A stretch of DNA of 35,563 nucleotides from Sporosarcina sp. D27 (lineage in GTDB: Bacteria > Bacillota > Bacilli > Bacillales_A > Planococcaceae), in the NCBI RefSeq assembly GCF_000586555.1, contig NZ_AZUC01000008.1:1-35563 (forward strand), in the 5' to 3' direction. This document shows, piece after piece, positions 15,118 through 23,673 of this stretch. The position numbers were made by a program, and so were the translations under genes. The notes under the pieces were generated by a model. The model was not told the origin of the DNA. It worked only from the letters and a program-made list of their open reading frames with translations, and ran no database searches. Numbering within the stretch: the first letter of the stretch is position 1; each line of letters begins with the position of its first letter.

Positions 15118-15173
15118 AGAGGACAACACTTGATTGCAGCAATACGCTGCGTCATTTGTTGTCCTCTTTTTTT
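15118..15173 (+). terminator. Terminator after the PIN-like gene
   Basis: AGAGGACAACA pairs perfectly with TGTTGTCCTCT and is followed by TTTTTTT; an inner GCAGC/GCTGC stem sits in the loop. It isolates the PIN-like gene from the late regulator. Confidence 0.9.
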
Positions 15174-15199
15174 ATTCAAAAAGAGAAAAGAGGAGTGTC

Positions 15200-15361
15200 A
15201 TGAAAGAGGTACAGGAGCGACGAGGCAAGCCGGAAAGAGTTCGGCATACCAATACAGCGGACAAGCCAAAAGAGCGGCTGTCTGATCGTGAACTAAAGGA
15301 ATTAATGGGGACTAATCGAGACACATATACACGGCGACGTGGGGCAGTCAGAAAACGATAG
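15200..15361 (+). CDS. 53-residue basic phage protein
   Basis: A strongly basic peptide: MKEVQERRGKPERVRHTNTA, then LSDRELKELMGTNRDTYTRR. It resembles small ORFs found just before Xpf-like regulators in Bacillales prophages. ATG 15200 follows AGGAG at six bases. It is eleven bases from the Xpf-like gene and probably cotranscribed with it. Function unknown. Confidence 0.6.
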   Translation: MKEVQERRGKPERVRHTNTADKPKERLSDRELKELMGTNRDTYTRRRGAVRKR

Positions 15362-15372
15362 GGGGAATCTAC

Positions 15373-15873
15373 ATGTTGAGTTGGGCGGATAAGTTGATTC
15401 AAGAGTATACAGAGGGCAAACAGGCATTAAAGAAACGCGCGGATCAAGTGGACAGAACGAATCCTCTCGAAATGAAAGACCTGGAGCAATTCAACTCCAT
15501 GATTGATTCGATGACCTATTCGTTGGACTGGATGACTACTGGGCGGCAACCTGGTATGTTCCGCGGAGTGGATGAAAAATCGGTGTACCAGAAGAGGTCT
15601 TATGAAAATATAGACCTGATTCCAGATATCGAAATGCAGTTGAGGGAAGAGAACGATATCAATAAAAAGCATCTGTTCATGACCAGAGAAGAGAAGATGA
15701 TTATGGCTGATATTCTTGCTTCGTTTTCATTGAGGGAGAGGCAGTGTTATATTTTGCACGAAGGACAAAAGATGAGCATGTCTAAAATTGCTGATGAGCT
15801 AGAAATAACTAAAAGAAGTGTTCAGCAATATGTTGAAAGAGCACGGAAGAAGGTCGCAGAGAAGGTTTCATAA
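15373..15873 (+). CDS. Xpf/ArpU-type sigma factor-like late regulator
   Basis: A 166-residue protein. Residues about 110-166 form a sigma-70 region 4 helix-turn-helix (SFSLRERQCYILHEG, SMSKIADELEITKRSVQQYV, ERARKKV). In PBSX the homologous Xpf directs transcription of late genes. The N-terminal half carries the YSLDWMTTGRQPGMFRGVD segment typical of this phage family. Placement directly ahead of the terminase genes supports late-gene activation. GGGGG precedes the ATG. The stop codon overlaps the terminator of the convergent Abi-alpha gene. Confidence 0.82.
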   Translation: MLSWADKLIQEYTEGKQALKKRADQVDRTNPLEMKDLEQFNSMIDSMTYSLDWMTTGRQPGMFRGVDEKSVYQKRSYENIDLIPDIEMQLREENDINKKHLFMTREEKMIMADILASFSLRERQCYILHEGQKMSMSKIADELEITKRSVQQYVERARKKVAEKVS

Positions 15874-15903
15874 AAACACACGTCAATCTGAGATTGACGT
15901 GTG
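15872..15903 (-). terminator. Terminator of the Abi-alpha gene
   Basis: Minus strand CACACGTCAAT, short loop, ATTGACGTGTG followed by TTTTTA. On the plus strand the tail is GGGGATTTT, a poorer terminator, so readthrough from the late regulator is possible. Confidence 0.8.
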
Positions 15904-15909
15904 GGGATT

Positions 15910-16704
15910 TTAAATACATGAATTTGTGAATGATCTACCCAAAGGAGTTATTTCCAGCGATCCTTTTTGAATAACGACTTTATCAAACCCGACCTCAGGA
16001 TTACTCTTGTTCCACTGTTGCAATTGTTTTTCTACTTCGAAGTATAAATCGTGTTCAAGAAATTTGTTGTAGAGTTCTTCATTGAGTAGTTTTGCTACAT
16101 AATCGATTGATATCAAACCAAGTCTTTCCAAGTTCGTAATAGAAGATTGAACTAGGTTACTGTTTTCATATGCTATTTCCGTATCCAAAAAAACATTTGT
16201 TTCCCGTGTTAAATAGTTGTTGTTTGTAGAGTTAGCAAGGCGATATTCGACAACAGGAAAAGATTTAATTCCAATCATGGCGATAATATTAGCATCTATA
16301 GGCGATAATTGTTTAATGATTTCAACAAATGCGGGATGAACAAATTCAGCCTTAGAAATTTGCATCGAAGATAGGATCAACTTTTCAAACATTTTCTTTA
16401 AAGTTTCGTTTTCCATGTAAAACGTAGTAGCTTCAATTGCAGGTCCAATAATGTGCATTTCAGGTTCTTTCAAATCAACTTCATCAATGTTTTCTGCTTT
16501 TATTACTAGATTTTTAATAAAATCTTCTCGTTTCATCATTTCAGCAGCCATTCGATTACTTGCGTAAGTTTGCGTTCTACTACCAATAAGCCCGTAATAA
16601 ACATCACTTATTGATTGACCTACCGACAATGACAAAGGCCTGGCCGCTTCCGTCATTAAATCTGTAACAGCTTTTTCGACAAATTGAGTATCTTGTTTTG
16701 GCAT
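15910..16704 (-). CDS. Abi-alpha (DUF4393) family protein
   Basis: A 264-residue protein without signal peptide or obvious membrane span. Features matching DUF4393/Abi_alpha are the N-terminal amphipathic region with GQSISDVYYGLIG, the central EPEMHIIGPAIEATTFYMEN, and KAEFVHPAFVEIIKQLSPID. Members are linked to abortive infection in Gram-positive bacteria. AGGAGGAGG precedes the ATG and a terminator follows. It is a monocistronic gene opposite in direction to the late operon, between the late regulator and terminase, which is the classic position of a superinfection-exclusion moron. Function is inferred from family and context. Confidence 0.8.
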   Translation of the reverse strand: MPKQDTQFVEKAVTDLMTEAARPLSLSVGQSISDVYYGLIGSRTQTYASNRMAAEMMKREDFIKNLVIKAENIDEVDLKEPEMHIIGPAIEATTFYMENETLKKMFEKLILSSMQISKAEFVHPAFVEIIKQLSPIDANIIAMIGIKSFPVVEYRLANSTNNNYLTRETNVFLDTEIAYENSNLVQSSITNLERLGLISIDYVAKLLNEELYNKFLEHDLYFEVEKQLQQWNKSNPEVGFDKVVIQKGSLEITPLGRSFTNSCI

Positions 16705-16751
16705 ATTAAACTCCTCCTCCTAAATAGAGTATATATGAGGGAGTTGTAAAA

Positions 16752-16859
16752 ATGGAGAGTATATTCAATCATCCTATAATTACATCGTGGTTAGTATTTT
16801 GGATTTTCTTTTGTTGGAAGGTGGTTCCCGTTATTTTTAATGGCGGGGAAAAGTCATGA
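16752..16859 (+). CDS. 35-residue membrane peptide
   Basis: MESIFNHPIITSWLVFWIFF followed by CWKVVPVIFNGGEKS: a Trp-rich single membrane helix with a short polar tail. GAGGGAG stands eight bases before the ATG. It lies in the upstream region of the divergent Abi-alpha gene. Small membrane ORFs at this place are common in Bacillales prophages; no function known. Confidence 0.5.
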   Translation: MESIFNHPIITSWLVFWIFFCWKVVPVIFNGGEKS

Positions 16860-16877
16860 CGTACGATAGACGTACGA
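16858..16877. repeat. Tandem GACGTACGA repeat ahead of the terminase operon
   Basis: GACGTACGA occurs twice, 11 bp apart (16858-16866 and 16869-16877), so both copies face the same side of the helix. An imperfect hairpin (GGTGCGCT / AGCGCCTCC) lies about 35 bp further on, near 16913-16943. The spacing suggests a protein-binding site controlling the terminase operon, or a packaging-related site; neither is proven. Confidence 0.35.
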
Positions 16878-17020
16878 AGTTTATATAGGTAGAGGGGGAG
16901 AATTAAAAGAGGGGGTGCGCTCGAGCAACTCAGCGCCTCCAACCAGCCCCATACATACGAGTAGTAAATAAAGGGAATCCGCATTCATTGTCGAATATTG
17001 TCTGGAAAGGAGATGATGAT

Positions 17021-17281
17021 TTGGAGAAACACTATGTAAAGTTCGAAATGGATAACGGCGCCGCCCATTCATATGAGATTGACGACACTACTATTGATGG
17101 GGTTTATACAAAAATAGTAAATAGTCCAGATGGTTGGATTGAGTTTGTAGTGGATGATGAGACGCATTTCTTAAATACAGCTAAAATCGTGAGAGTAATT
17201 ACTCACACTGATACTGCAGAGCGTAAGAGGGATGAAGATTCTCAAGCGGCTTTCGATATGATGAGAAATATTCAATTTTAA
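17021..17281 (+). CDS. 86-residue phage protein preceding terminase
   Basis: A soluble acidic protein: EKHYVKFEMDNGAAHSYEID, GWIEFVVDDETHFLNTAKIV. TTG 17021 is chosen because AAGGAG lies eight bases before it; the frame is open a further 33 bases upstream from another TTG without a ribosome site. The fold looks beta-rich. It precedes the small terminase gene and ends at its own terminator. No family recognised. Confidence 0.65.
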   Translation: MEKHYVKFEMDNGAAHSYEIDDTTIDGVYTKIVNSPDGWIEFVVDDETHFLNTAKIVRVITHTDTAERKRDEDSQAAFDMMRNIQF

Positions 17282-17289
17282 TTCTTTCT

Positions 17290-17315
17290 AGCATCTCTTC
17301 GGAGGTGCTTTTTTC
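17290..17315 (+). terminator. TTCG-loop terminator before the terminase genes
   Basis: AGCATCTC-TTCG-GAGGTGCT-TTTTTT: an 8-bp stem with a UUCG tetraloop. The terminase genes start 37 bases later, so they depend on readthrough or antitermination, or on a promoter not recognised here. Confidence 0.88.
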
Positions 17316-17351
17316 TATGCCTAAAAATAAAGGAGGCGGCGGTGATGTGAT

Positions 17352-18149
17352 GTGCCTAACTGGGAAGAGATACAGAAGGAATGGGAAACGAGTAAGATAA
17401 CGCTTGGTGCATTGGCAGAAAAGCATGATGTGAAACTTGGTACTTTAAAGAGCAGGAAAAGTCGTGATGGTTGGTCGAGAGATGCAGCTAAAAAAGATGC
17501 AACCATTCAGAAGGATGCAACCTCTAAAAGGGAGAAGGTTGCAACTGAACAGACCCCTTCAGGTGATGCAGTCAAAAAGAATGCTTCATCTACTGTAAAG
17601 AAGAAAGAGCAGAAGAGACGGAGTGGCAACCCTAGTCCGACACCCAAGTTTACAAAATGCAACAGCGCCGCAGTAACACATGGTTTGTTTTCAAAGTTCA
17701 TGCCTGCTGAAACACTCGAAATCATGGACAGTCTGCTAGAGCGTCACCCTGCCGATTTAATCTGGGATCAGATACAGATTCAATACGCTGCTATTATCCG
17801 AGCTCAACAAATCATGTTCGTGAAAGACCAAGACGATATGACGAAAGAAGTGAAGAAGACTGAAACGTATAGCGATGACAACGCTGATTCTGAAAAGCAA
17901 GAATGGGAAATTCAGTTTGCTTGGGATAAGCACGCAACCTTCCTAAATGCTCAATCGAGAGCCATGGGGGAATTACGGTCACTTATTAAGCAGTTCAGTG
18001 AGATGGCCCACGATGACGATGAACGTCGTTTGAAGATTGAGCAGATGCAGGTCGGCATTGACAGAACGAAAGTAGAGATCGAGAAGCTTTCTGGCAACAA
18101 CGATGATGGACCGATTGAAATCATGATTACTCGAAAGGGTGATCGCTGA
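17352..18149 (+). CDS. Phage terminase small subunit (YqaS-like)
   Basis: A 265-residue DNA-recognition subunit of the packaging motor. An N-terminal helix-turn-helix ([20 protein letters not shown], then [12 protein letters not shown]) is followed by a Lys-rich linker, a conserved [15 protein letters not shown] segment and a helical C-terminal half. GTG 17352 is the only in-frame start after a stop at 17343; AAAGGAGG lies 16 bases upstream with GGTGATG nearer. The last base overlaps the start of the large subunit. Confidence 0.85.
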   Translation: MPNWEEIQKEWETSKITLGALAEKHDVKLGTLKSRKSRDGWSRDAAKKDATIQKDATSKREKVATEQTPSGDAVKKNASSTVKKKEQKRRSGNPSPTPKFTKCNSAAVTHGLFSKFMPAETLEIMDSLLERHPADLIWDQIQIQYAAIIRAQQIMFVKDQDDMTKEVKKTETYSDDNADSEKQEWEIQFAWDKHATFLNAQSRAMGELRSLIKQFSEMAHDDDERRLKIEQMQVGIDRTKVEIEKLSGNNDDGPIEIMITRKGDR

Positions 18150-19465
18150 TGGTAGCCATCCAGAAAGAGGTCAATCCACACTTCGATGACTTCCTATTTG
18201 ACTGGGAACAGAAATTTCAGTTCCTCGTTGGGGGATATGGCTCAAGTAAAAGCTATCATGTTGCACTGAAAGTCATATTAAAGCTTATCGAAGAGAAACG
18301 AACAGCTCTCGTAATTCGCGAAGTATATGACACTCATCGAGATTCCACGTTTTCATTGTTGAGCGAGATTGTAGAGGACCTAGGGTTATCTGATCGCATT
18401 CGATGTATTACTTCGCCGATGCAGATACGCTTTCCAAACGGCAGCAAGATCATCTTCAAAGGGATGGACAAACCTGAAAAACTGAAATCAATTAACAACG
18501 TGTCGCTGATATGGCTGGAAGAGTGTTCGGAAATTAAGTATGCGGGGTTCAAAGAGTTGTTGGTGCGTCTTCGACATCCAACGTTGGATCTTCATATGAT
18601 TCTTTCTACCAACCCAGTCGGCGAAGACAATTGGACGTATCTGCATTTCTTTCAGGACAAGATGAACGACCGCTATGTGCTGAATGATGAGGAACTGTAT
18701 CAAAAGCGCACTGTTATTGTAGGAGACACCTATTATCACCACTCTACTGCAGATGATAATCTGTTTCTCCCTGATAGCTACATTGAACAACTCGAAGAAA
18801 TGGAAGAGTATGACCCAGACCTTCACCGGATTACTCGGAAAGGTCGTTTTGGCGTGAACGGAAAAAGGGTGCTCCCTCAATTCAAAGTAGAAGAGCACCA
18901 AGCGGTTATGGAAGCAATTAGTGCAATTAAGCGTCCGTTGATTCGCGCAGGAATGGACTTCGGTTTCACTGATTCCTATAATGCTGTGATACGAATGGCT
19001 GTTGATACTGAGAGGAAGTATCTCTACATCTATTGGGAGTACTACAAAAACGATATGACTGATGATGTAACGGTAGAGGAGTTAAGTGAGTTCATTGAGA
19101 GCGGCGAAAGGATCATTGCTGATAGTGCGGAACCTAAGACAATAAAGTATTTCCGTAAACAAGGTTTTGATATGACTGGTGCGAAAAAAGGGGGGAACTC
19201 CCGCTTACAAAGCACGAAAAAGGTCAAGCGTTTCAAGAAGATCATCTGTTCCTAGGAGTGCGAGAACACGGTTCGTGAGTTGGAGAATTTGGTCTACGCA
19301 AAAGATAAGAACGGTAATAACATACCAGACGAATTCAGCATCGATCCTCACACGTTCTCGGCGATTTGGTACGGCTTAGATGGATATGAGGTCACGGACT
19401 TGAAAGACGAAGCGCAAAATAAAGCACGTTCATCAAGAGAGCGGCCGAAAGGGAGGAGGAGATAG
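18149..19465 (+). pseudogene. Phage terminase large subunit (YqaT-like), interrupted by an in-frame TAG
   Basis: Reading through gives 438 codons, the usual length for PBSX-type large terminases. The Walker-like ATPase motif is [14 protein letters not shown] (28-41). Walker B with the catalytic Glu is [10 protein letters not shown], and the nuclease domain begins [17 protein letters not shown] at 19253-19255 (codon 369) stops the protein in the nuclease domain. The same frame then continues with the conserved C-terminus [20 protein letters not shown], so there was no frameshift. CAG-to-TAG is a plausible origin. The enzyme is presumably non-functional unless the stop is suppressed. Confidence 0.85.
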
Positions 19466-19468
19466 CAA

Positions 19469-21013
19469 ATGGCGGAACAAGCAGTAAAAGCGAGGGTGTT
19501 CAAAGCGGAGACTTCACCTACGACACAACAGATTTACAAAGATGATTTTGAAGGTTTGTACAATGGTGGGGACATCCTAGAACCACCATACAATTTAAAA
19601 GAACTCAAACAGATCGGTGAATACTCATCTATCCTGCAACAATGCATTGACGCTTACAAAACAAACATTGTCGGCTTCGGAATTGAAGCGGAGCACAAAC
19701 TGGACATTAATTCAGATGAAATTAAGGAAGCTGTTCGTAATCAAGCGGAAGAAGAGTATACCCGCCTAGATGAGTTCATTCGTTATTTGAATTTCGATGA
19801 ATCACCTGAACTTGTATTCGGTAATGTAATTGATGACAAGGAAAAGACCGGGAACGGATACATTGAGGTTATCCGGGATGGAACAGGGTTACCGGTTGGG
19901 ATTGAATACGTAGATGCCCAGAATATGAGGGTTTGCAAGAAGACGGTGCCTGAGCTCATCAGTTATACAATCCTTGAAAACGGAAAGCAAAAGACCGTTC
20001 AACGTAGAAAGCGATTTAGACGGTATGTCCAGTTAATTGACAATCAAAAAGTGTTTTTTAAGGAGTATGGTGATCCTCGTATCATGGACTCAAGAACAGG
20101 GAAGTTTGATGACAATACTCCTGATAACTTAAGAGCCACCGAGATCTATCATTTTAAGATTGGGAGTGGAACATATGGCAAGCCGCGATGGTTAGGCAAC
20201 CTTATCAGCGTATACGGGGCAAGGAAAGCGGAGGAACTCAACTTTCGATACTTCAGTGATGGACGGCATATTCCTGCTGCTATTACTGTGTCAAACGGTA
20301 AATTGGATGAAACTTCTTACGAAGCCCTACAAACCTACATGAATGACTTGTCTGGTACTGATAATGCTCACAAGTTCCTCCTACTTGAAGTGGACGGAAT
20401 GGCAGAAGAAAACGATGTAGGTGAGAGTAAAGTTAATCAAGCGAAGGTTGAAATAAAGTCTCTTGCAGAAATCCTACAGCAAGATGCTCTGTTTCTTGAA
20501 TACGATGAGAAATCACGGCAGAAAATCCGTTCTGCATTTCGCTTGCCACCTTTGTATACAGGTGAAGCGCAGGAGTTCAACAAAGCGACTGCTGATACAG
20601 CCCGGAAGGTTACAGAGGAGCAAGTATTCCAACCCGAACGAAAGACGTTAGCTCGAATATTGAATACATTGTTCTTAGAACCGCTTGGATTCAGCTATGT
20701 GAAGCTATCTATCAAAGGAGCAGACTTCCGTGATCCGATTGAAATTGCAAAAGCTTTGTATCCAATCATTGCAGCTGGATCTGTTGCGCCAGATGACCTT
20801 CGTCCATTGCTCGATCAGATACTTGGTAAGAAAGTAGAGCCGTTTGGTGACGGATTTAATGTGCCAATGCAAATAATCTTGCAGACACAACAAATGGATC
20901 CTTTAGCAAGCGTGCTTAATATCCAGAAGTCAGCTATCAATCAGGACAAGAATACTGATTTCATAGATCTGTTAAAGGACATGAGAGACGTCTTGGAGTC
21001 GATGCAATCATGA
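19469..21013 (+). CDS. Phage portal protein, PBSX family
   Basis: A 514-residue head-tail connector subunit, forming the vertex channel through which DNA enters the head. It fits the PBSX/skin portal family: ILEPPYNLKELKQIGEYSSI near the N-terminus, GNGYIEVIRDGTGLPVGIEY, IYHFKIGSGTYGKPRWLGNL, and the C-terminal RLPPLYTGEAQEFNKATADT. The frame is intact and of typical length. It starts four bases after the terL stop and overlaps the next gene by four bases (ATGA). Confidence 0.92.
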   Translation: MAEQAVKARVFKAETSPTTQQIYKDDFEGLYNGGDILEPPYNLKELKQIGEYSSILQQCIDAYKTNIVGFGIEAEHKLDINSDEIKEAVRNQAEEEYTRLDEFIRYLNFDESPELVFGNVIDDKEKTGNGYIEVIRDGTGLPVGIEYVDAQNMRVCKKTVPELISYTILENGKQKTVQRRKRFRRYVQLIDNQKVFFKEYGDPRIMDSRTGKFDDNTPDNLRATEIYHFKIGSGTYGKPRWLGNLISVYGARKAEELNFRYFSDGRHIPAAITVSNGKLDETSYEALQTYMNDLSGTDNAHKFLLLEVDGMAEENDVGESKVNQAKVEIKSLAEILQQDALFLEYDEKSRQKIRSAFRLPPLYTGEAQEFNKATADTARKVTEEQVFQPERKTLARILNTLFLEPLGFSYVKLSIKGADFRDPIEIAKALYPIIAAGSVAPDDLRPLLDQILGKKVEPFGDGFNVPMQIILQTQQMDPLASVLNIQKSAINQDKNTDFIDLLKDMRDVLESMQS

Positions 21014-21927
21014 GCAAGGTTGACAATCTGCTCAAAGGTATAAATGCTTTTATCCGTAAAGCAGAGGAAGGTTCAGAGGATATCACAGCTATACTTCCTA
21101 ATGACATTCCAGAACTTGATGAACTACCTGAACTGGTGGAAAGTTTCGAAGCACTGACAGCAAAACGATTAAGGCAGCAGCGGAAGTTCTATTTAGATGC
21201 ATTCCAGTCATTTATATCGAAAGATGATGAAATGACGCTGGAAGCCATGCTGAACTATCTTCAATCGGACTTATTCGCTTCTGATGAATTCGCCATTCTG
21301 TATGGCATAGAAGCTGCTGCTTTTTTAACCAATACGACTGAGAGCTTGACGAAAATTATCATGGAATCGATTGGTAAAGACGTGGCATTCAATGACCTCT
21401 CAATGCGAACAACCGACTGGGTAGCATCCTGGTCAAAAGAATTGGCGGAGATTATGCAGTTGAACACTCATAAAGCGATTGAATCGGAACTGGTTGCTGC
21501 TATCGAGGCAGGTGAATCCATTCAACAGGCGGAGATCCGATTGAAAGACCTACCCGAATTTGACCGGAAACGAGCAAGGGATACAGCGAGAACTGAAATC
21601 CTAGCTGCGTCCAGTCAAGCGAATTGGGAGTCATTCATGCATTCCCCGTCAGTCGAGGGGAAGAAGTGGAAGCATAGCGGCTCTAAGAAGAGCCAGCCTG
21701 GGGCGACGCATGTAGCTATGGATGGTGAAGTGGTAGGCGTGGATGAACTGTTTCTTGTAGACGGTGAGTTTGGCATGTATCCCAGGGATACGACGTTCAG
21801 CGCAAAGAATCGGGTGAACTGTGGATGCGTGATTGGCCCAGTCGTTAATCAGGATATTATCCGGTTGAGCTTGGAAGAAAAAGAAGAGATTCGACAACAG
21901 GTACTTAATGAATTACATGAGGAGTGA
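21010..21927 (+). CDS. Minor head / head morphogenesis protein (Mu F-like)
   Basis: A 305-residue protein in the SPP1 gp7 / Mu F class. The C-terminal domain shows the family pattern RARDTARTEILAASSQANWE, KWKHSGSKKSQPGATHVAMD, and YPRDTTFSAKNRVNCGCVIG. It is expected inside the procapsid near the portal. It overlaps the portal gene and is intact. It is the last complete structural gene of the prophage. Confidence 0.85.
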   Translation: MSKVDNLLKGINAFIRKAEEGSEDITAILPNDIPELDELPELVESFEALTAKRLRQQRKFYLDAFQSFISKDDEMTLEAMLNYLQSDLFASDEFAILYGIEAAAFLTNTTESLTKIIMESIGKDVAFNDLSMRTTDWVASWSKELAEIMQLNTHKAIESELVAAIEAGESIQQAEIRLKDLPEFDRKRARDTARTEILAASSQANWESFMHSPSVEGKKWKHSGSKKSQPGATHVAMDGEVVGVDELFLVDGEFGMYPRDTTFSAKNRVNCGCVIGPVVNQDIIRLSLEEKEEIRQQVLNELHEE

Positions 21928-21933
21928 TTATTC

Positions 21934-22185
21934 ATGGGTGGTTATAGAAGTCTGCTAGAGAGTAATGAGTTTGCAATGAATACGGCAAGCAGAAAATTGA
22001 GTACTCCAAGATTGACACATAAAATCGGTTCCGGAACTATTTATGTAGATGGTCAGCCGATTGGACAAACGATGGAAGTAAGTTTTATTTGTGAAGATGG
22101 CATGCGAAATACTGAAAGGGGGAGAAAGATACATGGCAAGAGAACTAGTAAATGCATAAGTTACACACGTTTCCTACGTGGATAA
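21934..22185 (+). CDS. Short phage protein, probably frameshifted near its end
   Basis: An open frame of 83 residues (MGGYRSLLESNEFAMNTASR, IGSGTIYVDGQPIGQTMEVS). GGAG lies about ten bases before the ATG. The final third runs into the next gene in another frame, and a shift near 22110 would give a stop about 17 bases before the next ATG, so the natural C-terminus is probably lost. It occupies the YqbC position of skin-like elements. Confidence 0.45.
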   Translation: MGGYRSLLESNEFAMNTASRKLSTPRLTHKIGSGTIYVDGQPIGQTMEVSFICEDGMRNTERGRKIHGKRTSKCISYTRFLRG

Positions 22186-22255
22186 AGTAGCCAACCAGAA
22201 ACGATTCTTCCTTACAAAATCCTCTGATGAGCCTACCTTCCAAAAAGAAGTGAAA
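22133..22255 (+). pseudogene. First 40 codons of an XkdF/YqbD-like prohead protein
   Basis: From ATG 22133 (after AAAGGGGGAG) the frame reads MARELVNA, a TAA at 22157, then VTHVSYVDKVANQKRFFLTK and SSDEPTFQKEVK. Across the stop this matches the typical XkdF-like N-terminus (MARELVNAxxTHVSYVDKAAN). Homology ends near 22255, where the sequence becomes the reverse strand of an integrase gene. The rest of the protease and all capsid and tail genes are missing. Confidence 0.75.
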
Positions 22256-23000
22256 GATTTTGTCTTCCATTTCTCGCAAAACATGACCATACGTTGTGTG
22301 AATCATTTCTGGGGTGTTTCCCAAGCGTTCAGCGATGGCTCTAACAGGAACACCATTATTCATTAAGAAAGTGGCGTGTGAGTGTCTGAGCATGTGTAAC
22401 GTACAATCTTTTAATCCAGCCCTTTCAGTGATTCGATTATATCCTTTATGAAGTGTAGTAACCGGCATTGGAATCAAACTTTCCAATGATAGGAATATAT
22501 AATCTTCATCCTCTAACTTTCTCCCTTGAGTCAGCATCTGCTTATTGATGACTATTCGATATCGAATTAATTGTTCAGTCACATTTTTAACGATTTTGAT
22601 TTTGCGTTCACTATTTTTGGTTTTTGTTGTTCCTGTACCGAATCTTGTTCGATTTCGTATAATATTCACGGTCTGTGCTTCAAGGTCCAAATCTCTCCAT
22701 TGTAATCCTAAAGCTTCACCTTTTCTCGTTGTGTAATTGTGGCGGGTTTCCATTTACGTTTATTCGTGCTAAACCAAGTATCTAACCATTCTGCAACCGT
22801 TAAGTTATCATATTCAATATGCTTTGTTTCACCACGCAGCGATGTAGCCTTCACTTCCAACAGAGCTGCTAACGCTGCTTTTTCTGTTTTGAAACCGCTC
22901 TTCTTTTTCTCTATTCGTTTACCATTTTCGTCATTATACTTATGACGGAACATCCATAGTTTCTCATCTTTTGCATTGTAATAATAATAATTAAACTCAG
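22250..23000 (-). pseudogene. Second tyrosine integrase, internally deleted
   Basis: Two minus-strand pieces belong to one integrase. The N-terminal part runs from about 23000 (FNYYYYNAKDEKLWMFRHKY) to KRKWKPATITQRE. It is joined out of frame near 22730 to RKGEALGLQWRDLDLEAQTV. The second piece keeps the catalytic motifs RKGE, HMLRHSHATF and TTYGHV. By family comparison roughly 110 residues between them are gone. The start codon is also lost, and the C-terminus fuses to antisense xkdF. It belongs to another element and cannot be functional. Confidence 0.8.
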
Positions 23001-23289
23001 GAGTCGATTGCCACACTTGTTTACAGTGGGAAAAAGAGTATTCATGCAATTGTTCGAGTCGATGCAGCTAATTATGACGAATATAGGAAACGCGTGGATT
23101 ACCTCTAATACATCTGTAAAAAGAATGGACTCAATATTGATAATCAGAATCGGAACCCTTCTCGTCTGTCACGTATGCCAGGAATTGAACGCGATGGAAA
23201 GAAAAAGTTCCCAATTGATACGAACATTGGAAAAGCGAACTGGGAAGAGTGTCATGAATGGATTGAGGGAATCAATAACGAGATAGTTT
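23001..23289 (+). pseudogene. C-terminal fragment of a phage primase/replication protein
   Basis: The frame reads VYSGKKSIHAIVRVDAANYD, a TAA at 23106, then KKNGLNIDNQNRNPSRLSRM, PGIERDGKKKFPIDTNIGKA and NWEECHEWIEGIN. This is the pattern of the primase-like domain of phage replication ATPases (SGxKSxHAIVRVDA, NPSRLSRMPG). Both ends are abrupt and no start remains. It is a relic of a replication module. Confidence 0.65.
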
Positions 23290-23304
23290 TTATGCTTCTA
23301 TTAA

Positions 23305-23652
23305 ATCCAAAAAGATATCAAGTACTGTCAAAACTACGCATTCAATACCTATAAAGATATAAGTAAGAATTATCCCATAGATGAGGATGACTTAGAAGAT
23401 ATTAGAAATTCCATAAAAGAATATGAAATAGCGGTTCGCAAATGTATTACGATGATGGAATTAAAAATGGGGAAATGGGATATTCCTGCAGAAGAATTGA
23501 ACGACTTTGTTGATAAGCTGATGGAGTTACACAAGCTATATGACAATTTTTATATGAAAAAGATAAACCAAAATTGGAATAATGTCACATCCACATGGGT
23601 GTGGATTTTTCAATCCATACATGGTTTTCTTTTCCTGTTGATTTGGTTATGA
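23305..23652 (+). pseudogene. Start-less open frame of unknown origin
   Basis: The frame is open after a TAA at 23302 and encodes an acidic helical sequence (DEDDLEDIRNSIKEYEIAVR, MGKWDIPAEELNDFVDKLME) that runs through the terminator at 23590. The first ATG (23452) has no ribosome site and lies inside the helical region. It is probably the tail of a gene truncated at the junction near 23300. No family recognised. Confidence 0.4.
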
Positions 23653-23660
23653 TTAACAAC
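23588..23660 (+). promoter_or_regulatory. Terminator plus promoter-like cassette, copy A
   Basis: ATCCACA-TGGG-TGTGGAT-TTTT ends upstream transcription. A tract with GTTTTC, 15 bp, GGTTAT follows, reminiscent of the sigma-B pattern GTTTAA-N13-15-GGGTAT, and leads into the lipoprotein ribosome site. A closely similar cassette (copy B) lies at 24216-24293 upstream of the next gene. The promoter assignment is tentative; the terminator is clear. Confidence 0.5.
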
Positions 23661-23673
23661 GGGAGGAGATAAC

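Noticed and set aside
22145..22753. 202-residue minus-strand frame as a complete integrase gene
   Set aside because: Its first codons are an out-of-frame reading of the deletion junction and its last 30 codons are antisense xkdF; the arm and core-binding domains are missing, so it is listed as part of a pseudogene.
23008..23286. 92-residue plus-strand frame overlapping the primase fragment
   Set aside because: It is a different frame over the recognisable primase-like sequence, starts without a ribosome site and has no protein-like motif.
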